From an uncultured Oscillospiraceae bacterium (GTDB lineage Bacteria; Bacillota_A; Clostridia; Oscillospirales; Oscillospiraceae): a DNA stretch of 30,942 nt. Positions 6,945 to 15,128 of the stretch are shown here, one piece after another; the stretch's first letter is position 1, and each line of letters begins with the position of its first letter. Under the pieces are notes generated by a model. It worked only from the letters and a program-made list of their open reading frames with translations. It was not told the origin of the DNA and made no database searches. The translations under genes were made by a program, and so were the position numbers. The DNA is taken from the NCBI GenBank assembly GCA_944387745.1, contig CALXGD010000084.1, positions 1-30,942 of the forward strand, in the 5' to 3' direction.

Positions 6945-8510
6945 TCACCGGCTCCAGATCATCCGGCCCGCCTTGACTGTGGCCTCTGTCTGGAGTCTTT
7001 TGATATCCTCCCGTTCCACTGCCAGGGGATCGCCGGACAGCAGGACAAAATCCGCCCACTTTCCCGCTCGGAGGGTGCCCCGCTCCCTCTCCAGGCCATA
7101 CTGATAGGCGGCATTTTGGGTCACGGACTCCAGCGCGCTCCGGACTGGCACCCGCTCTTCCTCTCCTAAGACACGCCCGGCCCCGGTCGTCCGGGTACAG
7201 GCACACCAAACTGTCTCCAGCATGTTTGGGGGGATCACTGGGGCGTCCTGATGGAGGGTAAACGGAATTCCCAGCCTATGGGCACTCCCCGCTGGGCTAA
7301 TCCTCTCAGCCCGCTCCAGGCCCAAATTTTTCACATGAGTCTCCCCCCAGTGGTACACATGGGCCTCAAAGAAGGAGGGAATCACACCCAGCGCCTTCAC
7401 CCGCTCCAACTGATCCCGCCTCAGTAACTGAGCGTGGATCATCACTGGGCGGCGGAGCTTCCGTCCCTCGCTCCGCTCCACCCTGTCCAGTTGGGTGAGG
7501 TACTGCTCTGCCGCGGCATCCCCATTGCAGTGCGCTAAGATTTGGACATCGTACTCTAAGGCGCTCTGAAAGGCTCCAAGCACCTGCCCGTCTGTCATGG
7601 CAGGCGTGCCACAGCCGCCTCCCACATAGGGTTCCTGCACCCAGGCGGTGCGCCCCTGGGGGGAGCCGTCCAGGAAAATCTTCATGCCGGCCAGACAAAA
7701 AGTCCCTGTAGAGGAACTCACTCCCTGGCGGAACTGCCGGCGGAGGTCTGCAAACTCCTCCGGAGGCACATAGGCCTTCACGTCCAGTTTCAGCAGTCCC
7801 CGCCGAAGAATTTCTGCATAGGCCGGAGCCATCCTTTTGTTCAGCAGCCCCTCCTGGGCCACGGTAATTCCATAGGAGGCATACTCCTCCTGAGCAGCCT
7901 GAAACGCCCCCAGGACATCCTCCAGGCTGTCCAGAGGGACCTTCTGGAGCAGGGTCAGGAACGGAGTCTCCTCCCCCCGGCCCGTCAGCCGCCCCTGGGA
8001 ATCCCGCTCCAAATCACAGCTTCCCTCCAGGACTCCCAGACGCTGCAACGCCTGGGTATTAAAGACGCCTGCGTGACCGGAGGCGTGCTGAATCACCACT
8101 GGATGATCCGGACAGGCCTTATCTAACATCCATCTATCCGGAGCTGCCCCTTCTACCAGCATATTCTGGTCATAGCCGGTTCCCTTAACCCATTCTCCAG
8201 CGGAGACAGCCTGTTTTTGAACCTGCTGGGACAGGCGCTCCAGAATTTCCCTCTGGCTGGTGCACTCCCCCAAAGGAACCTGGAGTCTGGCATAGGCACA
8301 AGCCAGCAAATGGCTGTGGGCATCCACAAAGGCGGGCAGCAGGGCCCGGCCCTCCAAATCCACCCGACGGGCCGCCGGTCCCGCCAAGGCCTCTGCCTCC
8401 CCCCGCTCTCCTACATAGACGATCCGTCCACCTCGCTCCACCAGAGCCTGGACGTACAGCGGCTCCTCCAGAGTCACAATAGGTCCGCCAAAATATAGGG
8501 TGGTCTCCAT
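6945..8510 (-). CDS. YtcJ-like metal-dependent amidohydrolase (amidohydrolase 3 family)
   Basis: This is a 521-residue TIM-barrel amidohydrolase. Metal-ligand motifs are visible: HSH in VDAHSHLLA (about residues 63-71), the HASGHAGVFNT motif, HCNGDAA, VMIHAQLL and the late TLHQDAPVIPPN. The C-terminus returns to the small beta-sandwich domain with GKWADFVLLSGDPL. This pattern is typical of the YtcJ/LAF3 group, whose substrates are mostly unknown, so the reaction is only 'hydrolysis of an amide or related C-N bond'. The ATG at 8510 has a GGGGAGG SD nine bases upstream; a 16-codon upstream extension is rejected because it runs into the promoter. It is the first gene of a three-gene operon with the DUF308 and Smr-like genes. 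Confidence 0.9.
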   Translation of the reverse strand: METTLYFGGPIVTLEEPLYVQALVERGGRIVYVGERGEAEALAGPAARRVDLEGRALLPAFVDAHSHLLACAYARLQVPLGECTSQREILERLSQQVQKQAVSAGEWVKGTGYDQNMLVEGAAPDRWMLDKACPDHPVVIQHASGHAGVFNTQALQRLGVLEGSCDLERDSQGRLTGRGEETPFLTLLQKVPLDSLEDVLGAFQAAQEEYASYGITVAQEGLLNKRMAPAYAEILRRGLLKLDVKAYVPPEEFADLRRQFRQGVSSSTGTFCLAGMKIFLDGSPQGRTAWVQEPYVGGGCGTPAMTDGQVLGAFQSALEYDVQILAHCNGDAAAEQYLTQLDRVERSEGRKLRRPVMIHAQLLRRDQLERVKALGVIPSFFEAHVYHWGETHVKNLGLERAERISPAGSAHRLGIPFTLHQDAPVIPPNMLETVWCACTRTTGAGRVLGEEERVPVRSALESVTQNAAYQYGLERERGTLRAGKWADFVLLSGDPLAVEREDIKRLQTEATVKAGRMIWSR

Positions 8511-8548
8511 AAACTGTATCCTCCCCGTTCCTTTCGTCTCTTGATCAA

Positions 8549-8577
8549 ATTGTATCACGGTTTTTGAAGGGAGACAA
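8549..8577 (-). promoter_or_regulatory. Sigma-A-type promoter for the amidohydrolase operon
   Basis: On the minus strand, TTGTCT (8577-8572) and TACAAT (8554-8549) are separated by exactly 17 bases. TG one base before the -10 makes it an extended -10 element. It lies about 40 bases upstream of the ATG. The perfect palindrome TTGATCAA (8541-8548) falls at the expected transcription start and could be an operator. Confidence 0.65.
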
Positions 8578-8622
8578 GAAAAAGGGTACTCTCTTCAACT
8601 GCCTCCGCACATAGCTTGCCCA

Positions 8623-8662
8623 TAAAAAAACATTCCGGCACTGCACAGCAGTGCCGGAATGT
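8623..8662 (-). terminator. Terminator of pyruvate kinase
   Basis: A perfect 15-base-pair stem (8630-8644 with 8648-8662) with a three-base loop is followed on the minus strand by seven consecutive T. It begins 21 bases after the pyk stop codon. Confidence 0.92.
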
Positions 8663-8682
8663 TTTGGTCAGAGTAAGAGGGA

Positions 8683-10122
8683 TTACATCATGTCCTCCTC
8701 GTGGACAATCTGGGCCTTGATCAAATTGGTGGAACCGCTCTTGCCCAAGGGAATCCCAGCGGTAATCACCACCGTGTCGCCGTCCTGCACCAGCTTCTCC
8801 TTCAGAGCCACCTCCACAGACATGGAAAAGATCCGGTCTGTAGACGTCACCTCACCAGTCAGGAAGGGGATCACGCCCCAGGAGAGGGCCAGCTGGCGGC
8901 GAACCTTCTCGTGCATGGTCAGGGCCGCCACCGGACAGGCGGGCCGGAAGCGACAGATCATCCGTGCCGTGCGGCCGGAGTTGGTGGCCACCAGAATAGC
9001 CTTGGCATCCAAGTCCTTCGCCGTAAGGCAGCAGGTATGAGTAATGGCGTCGTCAATGTTGGAGGTCGCCACCCCCATATGCTTCTCAAATCTGCGCCAG
9101 TAGTGGATGGACTGCTCCGCCTCCTCCACAATGCCCACCATGGCGCTGAGCGCCTCGATGGGATAGTGGCCGTTGGCAGTCTCGCCAGAGAGCATGACAC
9201 AGCTTGTGCCGTCAAAAACCGCGTTGGCCACGTCAGACACCTCAGCCCGAGTGGGCCGGGGATTGCGGATCATGGAGTCCAGCATCTGGGTAGCGGTGAT
9301 CACCGTCTTGCCCAGGCGCAGACCCTTGCGGATGATCTGCTTTTGCAGGATCGGCACCTTAGCGGCCGGAATTTCCACCCCCAGGTCTCCCCGGGCAACC
9401 ATCACCCCGTCCGCAGCGGCCAGAATCTCATCCACATTGTCCACGCCCTCCTGGTTCTCGATCTTGGCGATGATCTTCACGTCCTGTCCGCCAAAGCGGG
9501 CCAGCACGTCCCGCACCGCCTGCACATCTGCAGCGCGGCGGACAAAGGAGGCGGCAATAAAATCAAAATCATTTTCCACGCCGAACTGAATATCGCTGAT
9601 GTCCTTCTCCGTCAAGGCAGGCAAATGAATATGGACGCCTGGGATGTTAATGCTCTTATTGGCGGAGAGGGTCCCGCCGTTCTCCACCGTACAGCGGATA
9701 TCCTGTCCCTCAATCTTCTCCACTCTTAACGCCACCAGGCCGTCATCAATCAAGATCTCCTGGCCGGGCGCCACTTCCTGGTGGAGCTCCGGATAGGTGA
9801 CGGAGACAATCTCCCCTGTCCCCTCAATTTCTCGAGTGGTTAAAGTAAAAGCTGCGCCCGCCGCCAGCTCAATCGTCTTGGTCTGAAAGCTTTTGATGCG
9901 GATTTCCGGACCCTTTGTATCCAAAATTGTGGCCACCGGACGCCCCATGGCGTCCCGGACATTCTTCAGCTTATTCAGCCGCTGCAGATGTTCCTCATGG
10001 TTCCCATGAGAAAAGTTGAAACGCGCCGCATTCATTCCGGTGCGGATCAAGGTGCGGATCATATCCTCACTGTCCACCGCCGGGCCCAGGGTGCAGATAA
10101 TCTTTGTTTTCCGTTTTTCCAT
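8683..10122 (-). CDS. pyk: Pyruvate kinase
   Basis: This 479-residue cytoplasmic enzyme transfers phosphate from phosphoenolpyruvate to ADP in the last step of glycolysis. Diagnostic segments are KIICTLGPA (residues 7-15), MNAARFNFSHG (about 30-40), the active-site stretch IIAKIENQEG, VMVARGDLGVEIP, and ATQMLDSM followed by PTRAEVSDVANAVFDG. The C-terminal allosteric domain is present, but the extra PEP-utiliser swivel domain found on many Bacillus-type pyruvate kinases is not, so this is the compact 470-480 residue form. The ATG has a GTAGGAGGAAC SD. It appears monocistronic, with its own terminator and a possible promoter upstream. Confidence 0.97.
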   Translation of the reverse strand: MEKRKTKIICTLGPAVDSEDMIRTLIRTGMNAARFNFSHGNHEEHLQRLNKLKNVRDAMGRPVATILDTKGPEIRIKSFQTKTIELAAGAAFTLTTREIEGTGEIVSVTYPELHQEVAPGQEILIDDGLVALRVEKIEGQDIRCTVENGGTLSANKSINIPGVHIHLPALTEKDISDIQFGVENDFDFIAASFVRRAADVQAVRDVLARFGGQDVKIIAKIENQEGVDNVDEILAAADGVMVARGDLGVEIPAAKVPILQKQIIRKGLRLGKTVITATQMLDSMIRNPRPTRAEVSDVANAVFDGTSCVMLSGETANGHYPIEALSAMVGIVEEAEQSIHYWRRFEKHMGVATSNIDDAITHTCCLTAKDLDAKAILVATNSGRTARMICRFRPACPVAALTMHEKVRRQLALSWGVIPFLTGEVTSTDRIFSMSVEVALKEKLVQDGDTVVITAGIPLGKSGSTNLIKAQIVHEEDMM

Positions 10123-10173
10123 ACTTCGTTCCTCCTACGGGAATTTTCTGAAATTTTCTCTCTTTCCAGGATA

Positions 10174-10179
10174 ATCATA
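10174..10179 (-). promoter_or_regulatory. Possible pyk -10 element
   Basis: TATGAT on the minus strand lies about 52 bases upstream of the pyk ATG in an AT-rich spacer. The hexamer 17 bases further upstream (AGTCAA) is a poor -35, so the assignment rests on the -10 alone. Confidence 0.35.
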
Positions 10180-10234
10180 CTAAAAAAGCAGCGGGCTTGA
10201 CTAGGGGAAAAACGATGAAAAAAGCCGTTGGAAG

Positions 10235-10280
10235 AAATAAAAAATCGGGCAAAGCGGTGTTTTTCCCGCCGCTTTGCCCG
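10235..10280 (-). terminator. Terminator after the broken aminotransferase gene
   Basis: CGGGCAAAGCGG (10246-10257) pairs perfectly with 10269-10280 around an 11-base loop. On the minus strand the stem is followed by ATTTTTTATTTC. A TATTTTT run follows on the + strand too, so it may act in both directions. Confidence 0.85.
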
Positions 10281-10295
10281 TATTTTTACGCAATT

Positions 10296-11477
10296 TTAAC
10301 GATAAGAATCCGCCAGCTCCTGGAACTTCGGGAGGGCGCGCTCGATCATCTCCGGCTGGACGCAGTAGGCGATGCGCACATGTCCGGGGGCACCGAAACC
10401 AGAGCCGGGCACCAGCAGCAAATCAAACTGCTTGGCCCGCTCACTGAACGCCATGTCGTCCGGCTCCAGACTGCGGGGGAAGAGATAGAAGGCTCCGCCG
10501 GGCTCCACCACATGGTAGCGCATCTCGCGTAAAGCGGACACCAGCCGTTTGCAGTTGCGCTCCTACACAGACAAATCAGAGGTCATGTCACAGCACAGGG
10601 AGGTCACCTGCTGGAACAGGCTGGGGGCATTTACATAGCCCAGAGACCGCCCAGCGCCGGCCACCGCCGCATAGACCTCCTGAGCGTCCGCAGCCTTGCC
10701 AGGCACCAGCACATAGCCCCGCCGCTCTCCGGGGAGAGAGAGGGACTCGCTGAAGGAGTAGCAGACAATGGTGTCATCGTACAGATGAGGGATCCAGGGG
10801 GCTTTTCCGCCGCCGAACACGATCTCCCGATAGGGCTCGTCAGAGATCAAGTAGATGGGATGGCCGTACTCCCCCTCCTTCTCCCGGAGAATCTGCGCCA
10901 GCTGCTCCAGAGTCTCCTGGGAATATACCACGCCGGAGGGGTTGTTGGGGCTGTTCACCACCACACCCTTGGTATGGGGAGTGAGGGCCTGCCGGAAGGC
11001 GTCAAAGTCAATCTGGAAGTGCTCAATTTCCGGAGGAATCAGTACCATTTTTGCCCCGGCGCCCTCAATAAACACCTTATACTCTGGAAAATAGGGCGCA
11101 AAGACAATAAATTCGTCCTCCGGACAGGTCAGACCGTTGAACACACAGCACAGAGAGGCCGCCGCCCCCACAGTGATGTAGAACTGATCGGCGGTATAAT
11201 CCCCGCCGAAGCGTCGGTTGATGGAGTCCGCAAACCGCTGCCGTGCATCTAGAGCGCCCTGGGCGCTGGTGTAGCAGTGAATCAGGTCAGGCTGCTCCTG
11301 TAGGATCCGAATGGCCGTCTCATTCACTTCCGGCGGTGCGGGGACACTGGGATTTCCCAGAGAAAAGTCAAACACGTTTTCTCTGCCCACTACGGCGGCG
11401 CGCTGATTGCCATACTCAAAAAGCTCTCGAATCACAGAGCGGGCAGTACCAAGTCCAAGCATACGTTTTGAAACCAT
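10296..11477 (-). pseudogene. PLP-dependent class I/II aminotransferase, interrupted by an in-frame TAG
   Basis: The two halves lie in one frame: 304 codons from the ATG at 11477, a TAG at 10565-10563, then 88 more sense codons to the natural stop at 10296. Together they give a full-length aminotransferase of about 393 residues. Conserved elements are intact on both sides: NSPNNPSG (175-182), ISDEPYRE (211-218), LSLPGERRGY after the lysine site, and after the stop EPGGAFYLFP and the carboxylate-binding GHVRIAY region. The TAG falls in DLSV-stop-ERN, where relatives normally have Tyr. In addition, residue 244 in the SFS-x-SLSLPG motif is Glu (GAG), where the PLP Schiff-base Lys is expected. 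Any product would be truncated and catalytically dead. Promoter, SD (AGGAGG) and terminator are still good, which suggests recent inactivation or sequence errors. Confidence 0.85.
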
Positions 11478-11556
11478 GGGACATAACCTCCTGGAAGCCT
11501 AATTTCCAATTTGATCGCCGCAGCCCTTCCCGCCGCCCTCGACCAATTTGGTTACT

Positions 11557-11585
11557 ATTATATCACGGCCGTTTTACGCTGTAAA
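11557..11585 (-). promoter_or_regulatory. Strong promoter of the broken aminotransferase gene
   Basis: On the minus strand, TTTACA (11585-11580) and TATAAT (11562-11557) are separated by 17 bases, a near-consensus sigma-A promoter. It lies about 80 bases upstream of the ATG at 11477. Confidence 0.8.
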
Positions 11586-11707
11586 GCGGCGATTTTCCCT
11601 TCATTTTCTCTGTTTTCCCCATATATTTTCTGTCCCCGTGGACCAGTTCCTCTGATTCGCCGAATTGCTTCCATGATTTTACATTCTTTGTTGTGCAATT
11701 TTCCTGA

Positions 11708-11736
11708 TTTACAAACGGAATAAATCTCTCTATAAT
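11708..11736 (+). promoter_or_regulatory. Strong promoter of the Enzyme I-like gene
   Basis: TTTACA (11708-11713) and TATAAT (11731-11736) are spaced by exactly 17 bases. Expected transcription start is near 11743, giving a leader of about 105 bases before the ATG. Confidence 0.8.
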
Positions 11737-11847
11737 CAAAAACATAGCCAGGTGGCTGATCCATACGCCCTTTGTACCTCCCACTTCTGGAAACCCTTCT
11801 GACCGCGTTACCAAACATTTTTCCAACCGAAAGGGGGCGGTGATCGT

Positions 11848-12621
11848 ATGAAAGTTCTCACTGGAAAATCCATTTTGGACCAAAGCGCTTACGGCGTTCT
11901 GCACGTATACCGGCGCCGGCCGTTCCAGCTGGAGTTTCTCTCCCAGCTCTCCTCCAACGAGGAGGTGCGTCGCTTCCAAACCGCCCAGCGGCGCGCCGTG
12001 CTGCAGCTGGCCGAGCTGTATGACCAAGCCGCCCTGGTCGTGGGGGCGCAGGCGGCCTCTATTTTTGCCATCCATGCAATGCTGTTGGAGGACGACTCCT
12101 TTGTGGACAGTATTTTGTCCATCATTCAAACTCAGTACACCACGGCGGAATATGCCGTCCAGGTGGCAGCCACCAGTTTTTCCGCCGCTTTCTCTGCGAT
12201 GGAGAACTCCTACATGGCCGCCCGCGGCGCAGACCTGCGCGATATCTCCAACCGCATGATCCGTCTCCTTTTGGGGCAAAAGACGCCGGATCCTCTGGGC
12301 AGCCGCCCTGCGATCCTGGTCTCGGATGAACTCCTGCCCAGCGAGGTCTTGGCCCTGGATCGAAAAAAATTGCTAGGACTTGTCACATGGCACGGAAGTG
12401 TGGACAGCCACACCGCTATGCTCCTGCGGCTGCTACATATCCCCGGTTTGGCTCAAGCGGACATCTCCCAGGAGTGCGACGGACACCCCGCTCTGCTGGA
12501 TGGTTTCCACCAGAGCCTCTATCTGGATCCCGACCAACAGCTGATCGCCGATATGGGGTTTTCCCCCAAAAAAAGCGGCTGTCACTCTCCCCTGGTTTTC
12601 CCCGCTCAGCAGCCCGGCTGA
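11848..12621 (+). CDS. Stand-alone PTS Enzyme I N-terminal half (HPr-binding and phosphohistidine domains only)
   Basis: This 257-residue protein matches only the N-terminal half of phosphoenolpyruvate-protein phosphotransferase. It opens with MKVLTG as in Enzyme I. Residues 30-143 form the helical HPr-binding bundle, with ASIFAIHAMLLEDDSF (70-85), a hallmark of that domain, and RGADLRDISNRMI. Residues 150-230 form the swivel domain with the phosphorylatable His188 in DSHTAMLLRLLHIPG, followed by GHPALLDGF. The C-terminal TIM barrel that binds phosphoenolpyruvate (about 310 residues in normal Enzyme I) is missing. The stop is followed after 21 bases by a clean terminator, so this is not an evident frameshift. 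It has its own strong promoter and an AAAGGGGG SD. Without the barrel it could exchange phosphate with HPr but not take it from phosphoenolpyruvate. A decaying gene is the alternative. Confidence 0.82.
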   Translation: MKVLTGKSILDQSAYGVLHVYRRRPFQLEFLSQLSSNEEVRRFQTAQRRAVLQLAELYDQAALVVGAQAASIFAIHAMLLEDDSFVDSILSIIQTQYTTAEYAVQVAATSFSAAFSAMENSYMAARGADLRDISNRMIRLLLGQKTPDPLGSRPAILVSDELLPSEVLALDRKKLLGLVTWHGSVDSHTAMLLRLLHIPGLAQADISQECDGHPALLDGFHQSLYLDPDQQLIADMGFSPKKSGCHSPLVFPAQQPG

Positions 12622-12642
12622 ACAGGAAACAAAGCATTTCTC

Positions 12643-12676
12643 GCCTGAAACAGGATACCTGTTTCAGGCTTTTTTT
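12643..12676 (+). terminator. Terminator of the Enzyme I-like gene
   Basis: A perfect 12-base-pair stem (GCCTGAAACAGG, 12643-12654, with 12658-12669) and a three-base loop are followed by seven T. Confidence 0.92.
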
Positions 12677-12788
12677 GCTGTTTTCCCTCTCTCCTCCATT
12701 TTTGGGACTCCACCGCCTCTCTCAGCGGTTGGCAGTGGGCCTTAATGAAATATCTGGCTCCTGTGCTCCCATTTCTTTTGAAACATCA

Positions 12789-12832
12789 AAAAGCTGCCAA
12801 AGAGAGGCGCTCGCCCCTCATTGGCAGCTTTT
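12789..12832 (-). terminator. Terminator at the end of the division/cell-wall cluster
   Basis: AAAAGCTGCCAA (12789-12800) pairs with TTGGCAGCTTTT (12821-12832), with a GAGG/CCTC inner stem in the 20-base loop. On the minus strand it ends in a short T-run, and it lies about 70 bases after the ftsZ stop. Confidence 0.8.
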
Positions 12833-12899
12833 AGTTTCGCAAATTCTCTTTGCCTGGAAAAACCGTTTCCCTGTTTCGCCGGGGAGAACCATACTCCGC

Positions 12900-14042
12900 T
12901 CAGCGCTTCCGGTTAAAAATGCGCTCCAAAATATCCCAGTCGTCATCGCTCACCGCGGGCTTCTCCGTCTCAGGCACGGGAGGGGTCTCACTTTGTTGCG
13001 CGGAATCGCTCCCCCGCTGCTCCTCAACCTTGGCCCCAGCGCTGGTGAAGGGCTTGCTGTCGGCCGGCGCAGAGGCGGAGCCCTCCTTCTCGTCAAAGCC
13101 CGTGGCAATTACAGTGACCCGCATCTCATCCTCCAAAGTGTCGTCAAAGGCAGCTCCGAAGATGATATTCGCCTCCGGGTGGGCAGCCTCCTGCACCAGA
13201 TTGGCGGCCGTCTCCACTTCCTCCAAGCCAACATTCGTAGAACCTGTTACATTGATCAGCACACCCTTTGCCCCGTTAATGGAGGTCTCCAGCAGGGGGC
13301 TGGAAATGGCCATCTTCGCCGCTTCCTCCGCCTTGTTTTTTCCGGCAGCCCGGCCCACGCCCATATGGGCCCGGCCGGCATCCTTCATAACAGCGGACAC
13401 GTCAGCGAAGTCCAAATTGATAAACCCAGTATTTTTGATCAGGTCAGAGATGGACTGAACTGCCTGCTGCAGCACATCATCGGCAATCGCAAAGGCGTTG
13501 AGCATGGTGATCTTCTGGTCAGTGGCCAGCTTCAGGCGCTCATTGGGAATGATGACCAGGGAATCCACCTTGTTACGCAGTTCATTGATGCCGCCTTCGG
13601 CCTGTTTCATCCGGCGCATCCCCTCAAACCGGAAGGGCTTTGTCACAACGCCCACGGTCAGGATCCCCAGCTCCTTCGCAATATCCGCCACAATAGGGGC
13701 CGCGCCCGTGCCAGTGCCGCCGCCCATCCCGGCAGTGATAAACACCATATCGGCGTCCTCCAGCACCTTGGAGATCTGGTTGCGATTCTCCTCTGCGGAC
13801 TTGCGGCCCACCTCCGGGTCGGAGCCCGCACCTTGTCCGTTGGTCAGCTTCTCTCCAATTTGAATCTTATAGGTTGCCGCTGACACAGAGAGGGCCTGCT
13901 TATCTGTATTGACAGCGATGAAATCCACGCCCTTTGTACCGGTCCGCACCATCCGGTTCACCACATTATTTCCGCCGCCACCTACGCCAATCACTTTAAT
14001 ATTTACCACACTGTCGGGACCGATGTCCATTCCGAAGGCCAT
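12900..14042 (-). CDS. ftsZ: Cell division GTPase FtsZ
   Basis: This 380-residue tubulin homologue polymerises with GTP into the Z-ring at midcell and recruits the divisome. The nucleotide-binding core is visible: [15 protein letters not shown] near the N-terminus, the tubulin signature [12 protein letters not shown], and the T7-loop region [12 protein letters not shown] disordered Ser/Pro/Glu-rich linker follows (about residues 315-364). The extreme C-terminus is [15 protein letters not shown], which keeps the acidic-then-basic layout of the FtsZ tail peptide but lacks the common I-P-x-F-L core. The ATG at 14042 has a TTAGGAGGAACG SD; a 15-codon upstream extension is rejected. It lies 198 bases after ftsQ with its own promoter, and ftsA, its usual partner gene, is absent. 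Confidence 0.98.
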   Translation of the reverse strand: MAFGMDIGPDSVVNIKVIGVGGGGNNVVNRMVRTGTKGVDFIAVNTDKQALSVSAATYKIQIGEKLTNGQGAGSDPEVGRKSAEENRNQISKVLEDADMVFITAGMGGGTGTGAAPIVADIAKELGILTVGVVTKPFRFEGMRRMKQAEGGINELRNKVDSLVIIPNERLKLATDQKITMLNAFAIADDVLQQAVQSISDLIKNTGFINLDFADVSAVMKDAGRAHMGVGRAAGKNKAEEAAKMAISSPLLETSINGAKGVLINVTGSTNVGLEEVETAANLVQEAAHPEANIIFGAAFDDTLEDEMRVTVIATGFDEKEGSASAPADSKPFTSAGAKVEEQRGSDSAQQSETPPVPETEKPAVSDDDWDILERIFNRKR

Positions 14043-14129
14043 TGTCGTTCCTCCTAAGTACAAAGTCAAAACTTCACCCCAAGGCAAGCCCTTGTGGTCA
14101 AATCAATTTTAAAAACGATATTTTGATTT

Positions 14130-14158
14130 ATTGTATCTCTCTTTCCCAGTCAGGTCAA
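14130..14158 (-). promoter_or_regulatory. Internal promoter for ftsZ
   Basis: On the minus strand, TTGACC (14158-14153) and TACAAT (14135-14130) are spaced by 17 bases. The leader of about 80 bases holds two possible hairpins: AAATCAA/TTGATTT (14100-14106 with 14123-14129) and a 7-of-8-pair stem at 14077-14097. Confidence 0.75.
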
Positions 14159-14240
14159 GAGAAAATGGTGGAATTACAGAAACTTTCCAGACTTTTTCTC
14201 CGCTTTCTCTCTCATTTTTCCAGCTCGGTCCCCGCCTCGC

Positions 14241-15104
14241 CTAGCTCTCCGCCGGAGTGAAAATAGCGGCAAATTCATCCTGACCCTGGGTCAAATCCAT
14301 GGTTCCTGCCGCTTGGGGACCTCTCCTCTCCAGGGTATCCTCCACCGTGGCGGACAGGACCTCCATGGAGTACCGCAGATCCTCTCCCAGAGGCAGCCGG
14401 GCATCAAAATTTTGTCGATACCGCATTTCAATCCAGGTTGAATGGGACAGATCAATGGACGTCACCCACTCCAGCTGCCCCATCTCCTCCAGGGCCGCCA
14501 GCAGTTCCTTCAGCGCGTCCAGGCGGTACTGCTGCTCACGGGGCACTGCCGCCATAGTCCCCGCCTGGGGAGCCAGCAACTCCAGCCCGGTCACTGAGAT
14601 TCCTCCAGAGGACTCCGTCGCCGTCTCCAGCAGCTTCCCGCTGACACTGATCAGCCAGGGCTGCTCCGCCCCAACCGCCGACTCCTGCGGCTCTGTCTCG
14701 CTCCCCTCGTTCTCTCCGCTGTCTGTCTCATTCTCCAACGGTTCATCATACACTTCCACCCGAGCCACCGCCGCAGTCTCCTTCACCTGGAGAATCAGCG
14801 TGCTGGGCAGCCTCCTCTGGGGTGAGACCTCTCCAATATAAGGCAGCTGCTGCAGAATCTGCCGACTGACTTGATTTTTATTGATCTGAAACAAATTGTC
14901 ACCGATCTGCACTCCAGAGGCCTCTTCCACCTCCTGGGCGGTATACCGGCTGTTTCCTGACACCACCACCGTCTCTACCTGAAAAAACACTGTGGCGCCC
15001 AAAGTCACCGCAGCCGCCAGCGCCGCCACGCACAACAGCTTAAACAGCCAGCCGGACCGCCGCCGCCTCAACTTTCGTTTTCGATTGTGTCGTACTGACG
15101 CCAT
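14241..15104 (-). CDS. ftsQ: Cell division protein FtsQ/DivIB
   Basis: This 287-residue bitopic membrane protein of the divisome bridges FtsL and its partners to the septal synthase. It has a very basic cytoplasmic tail (residues 1-19, many Arg/Lys), one transmembrane helix (about 20-42) and then a POTRA domain starting VETVVVSGNSRYTAQEVEEASGV. The extracellular part shows LPSTLILQVKE, followed by an unusual acidic stretch (about residues 122-145, rich in Glu, Asp, Ser and Asn). The late LSHSTWIEMRY and RLPLGEDL segments fit the beta domain of FtsQ/DivIB. The ATG has a GGAGAGGGAAT SD, 24 bases after murA. It ends in TAG. Confidence 0.9.
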   Translation of the reverse strand: MASVRHNRKRKLRRRRSGWLFKLLCVAALAAAVTLGATVFFQVETVVVSGNSRYTAQEVEEASGVQIGDNLFQINKNQVSRQILQQLPYIGEVSPQRRLPSTLILQVKETAAVARVEVYDEPLENETDSGENEGSETEPQESAVGAEQPWLISVSGKLLETATESSGGISVTGLELLAPQAGTMAAVPREQQYRLDALKELLAALEEMGQLEWVTSIDLSHSTWIEMRYRQNFDARLPLGEDLRYSMEVLSATVEDTLERRGPQAAGTMDLTQGQDEFAAIFTPAES

Positions 15105-15128
15105 ATTCCCTCTCCTGCCGCCTCCGGC

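Larger units (their letters stand above)
11478..11847. other. Divergent regulatory region, no gene
   Basis: This 370-base spacer between the aminotransferase pseudogene and the Enzyme I-like gene holds two near-consensus promoters facing away from each other (11557-11585 on minus, 11708-11736 on plus), about 120 bases apart. The + leader is about 105 bases long. No riboswitch or RNA gene was recognised. Confidence 0.6.

Noticed and set aside
10563..10565. TAG in the aminotransferase as a recoded pyrrolysine or suppressed amber
   Set aside because: TAG is used as the ordinary stop by ecfT, the dipeptidase, ftsQ and the Smr-like gene here, so it is not reassigned; the lost PLP lysine also argues for decay.
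12387..13883. 498-codon + strand open frame across ftsZ and the Enzyme I-like gene end
   Set aside because: It is antisense to ftsZ, runs through two terminators and has no domain or SD.
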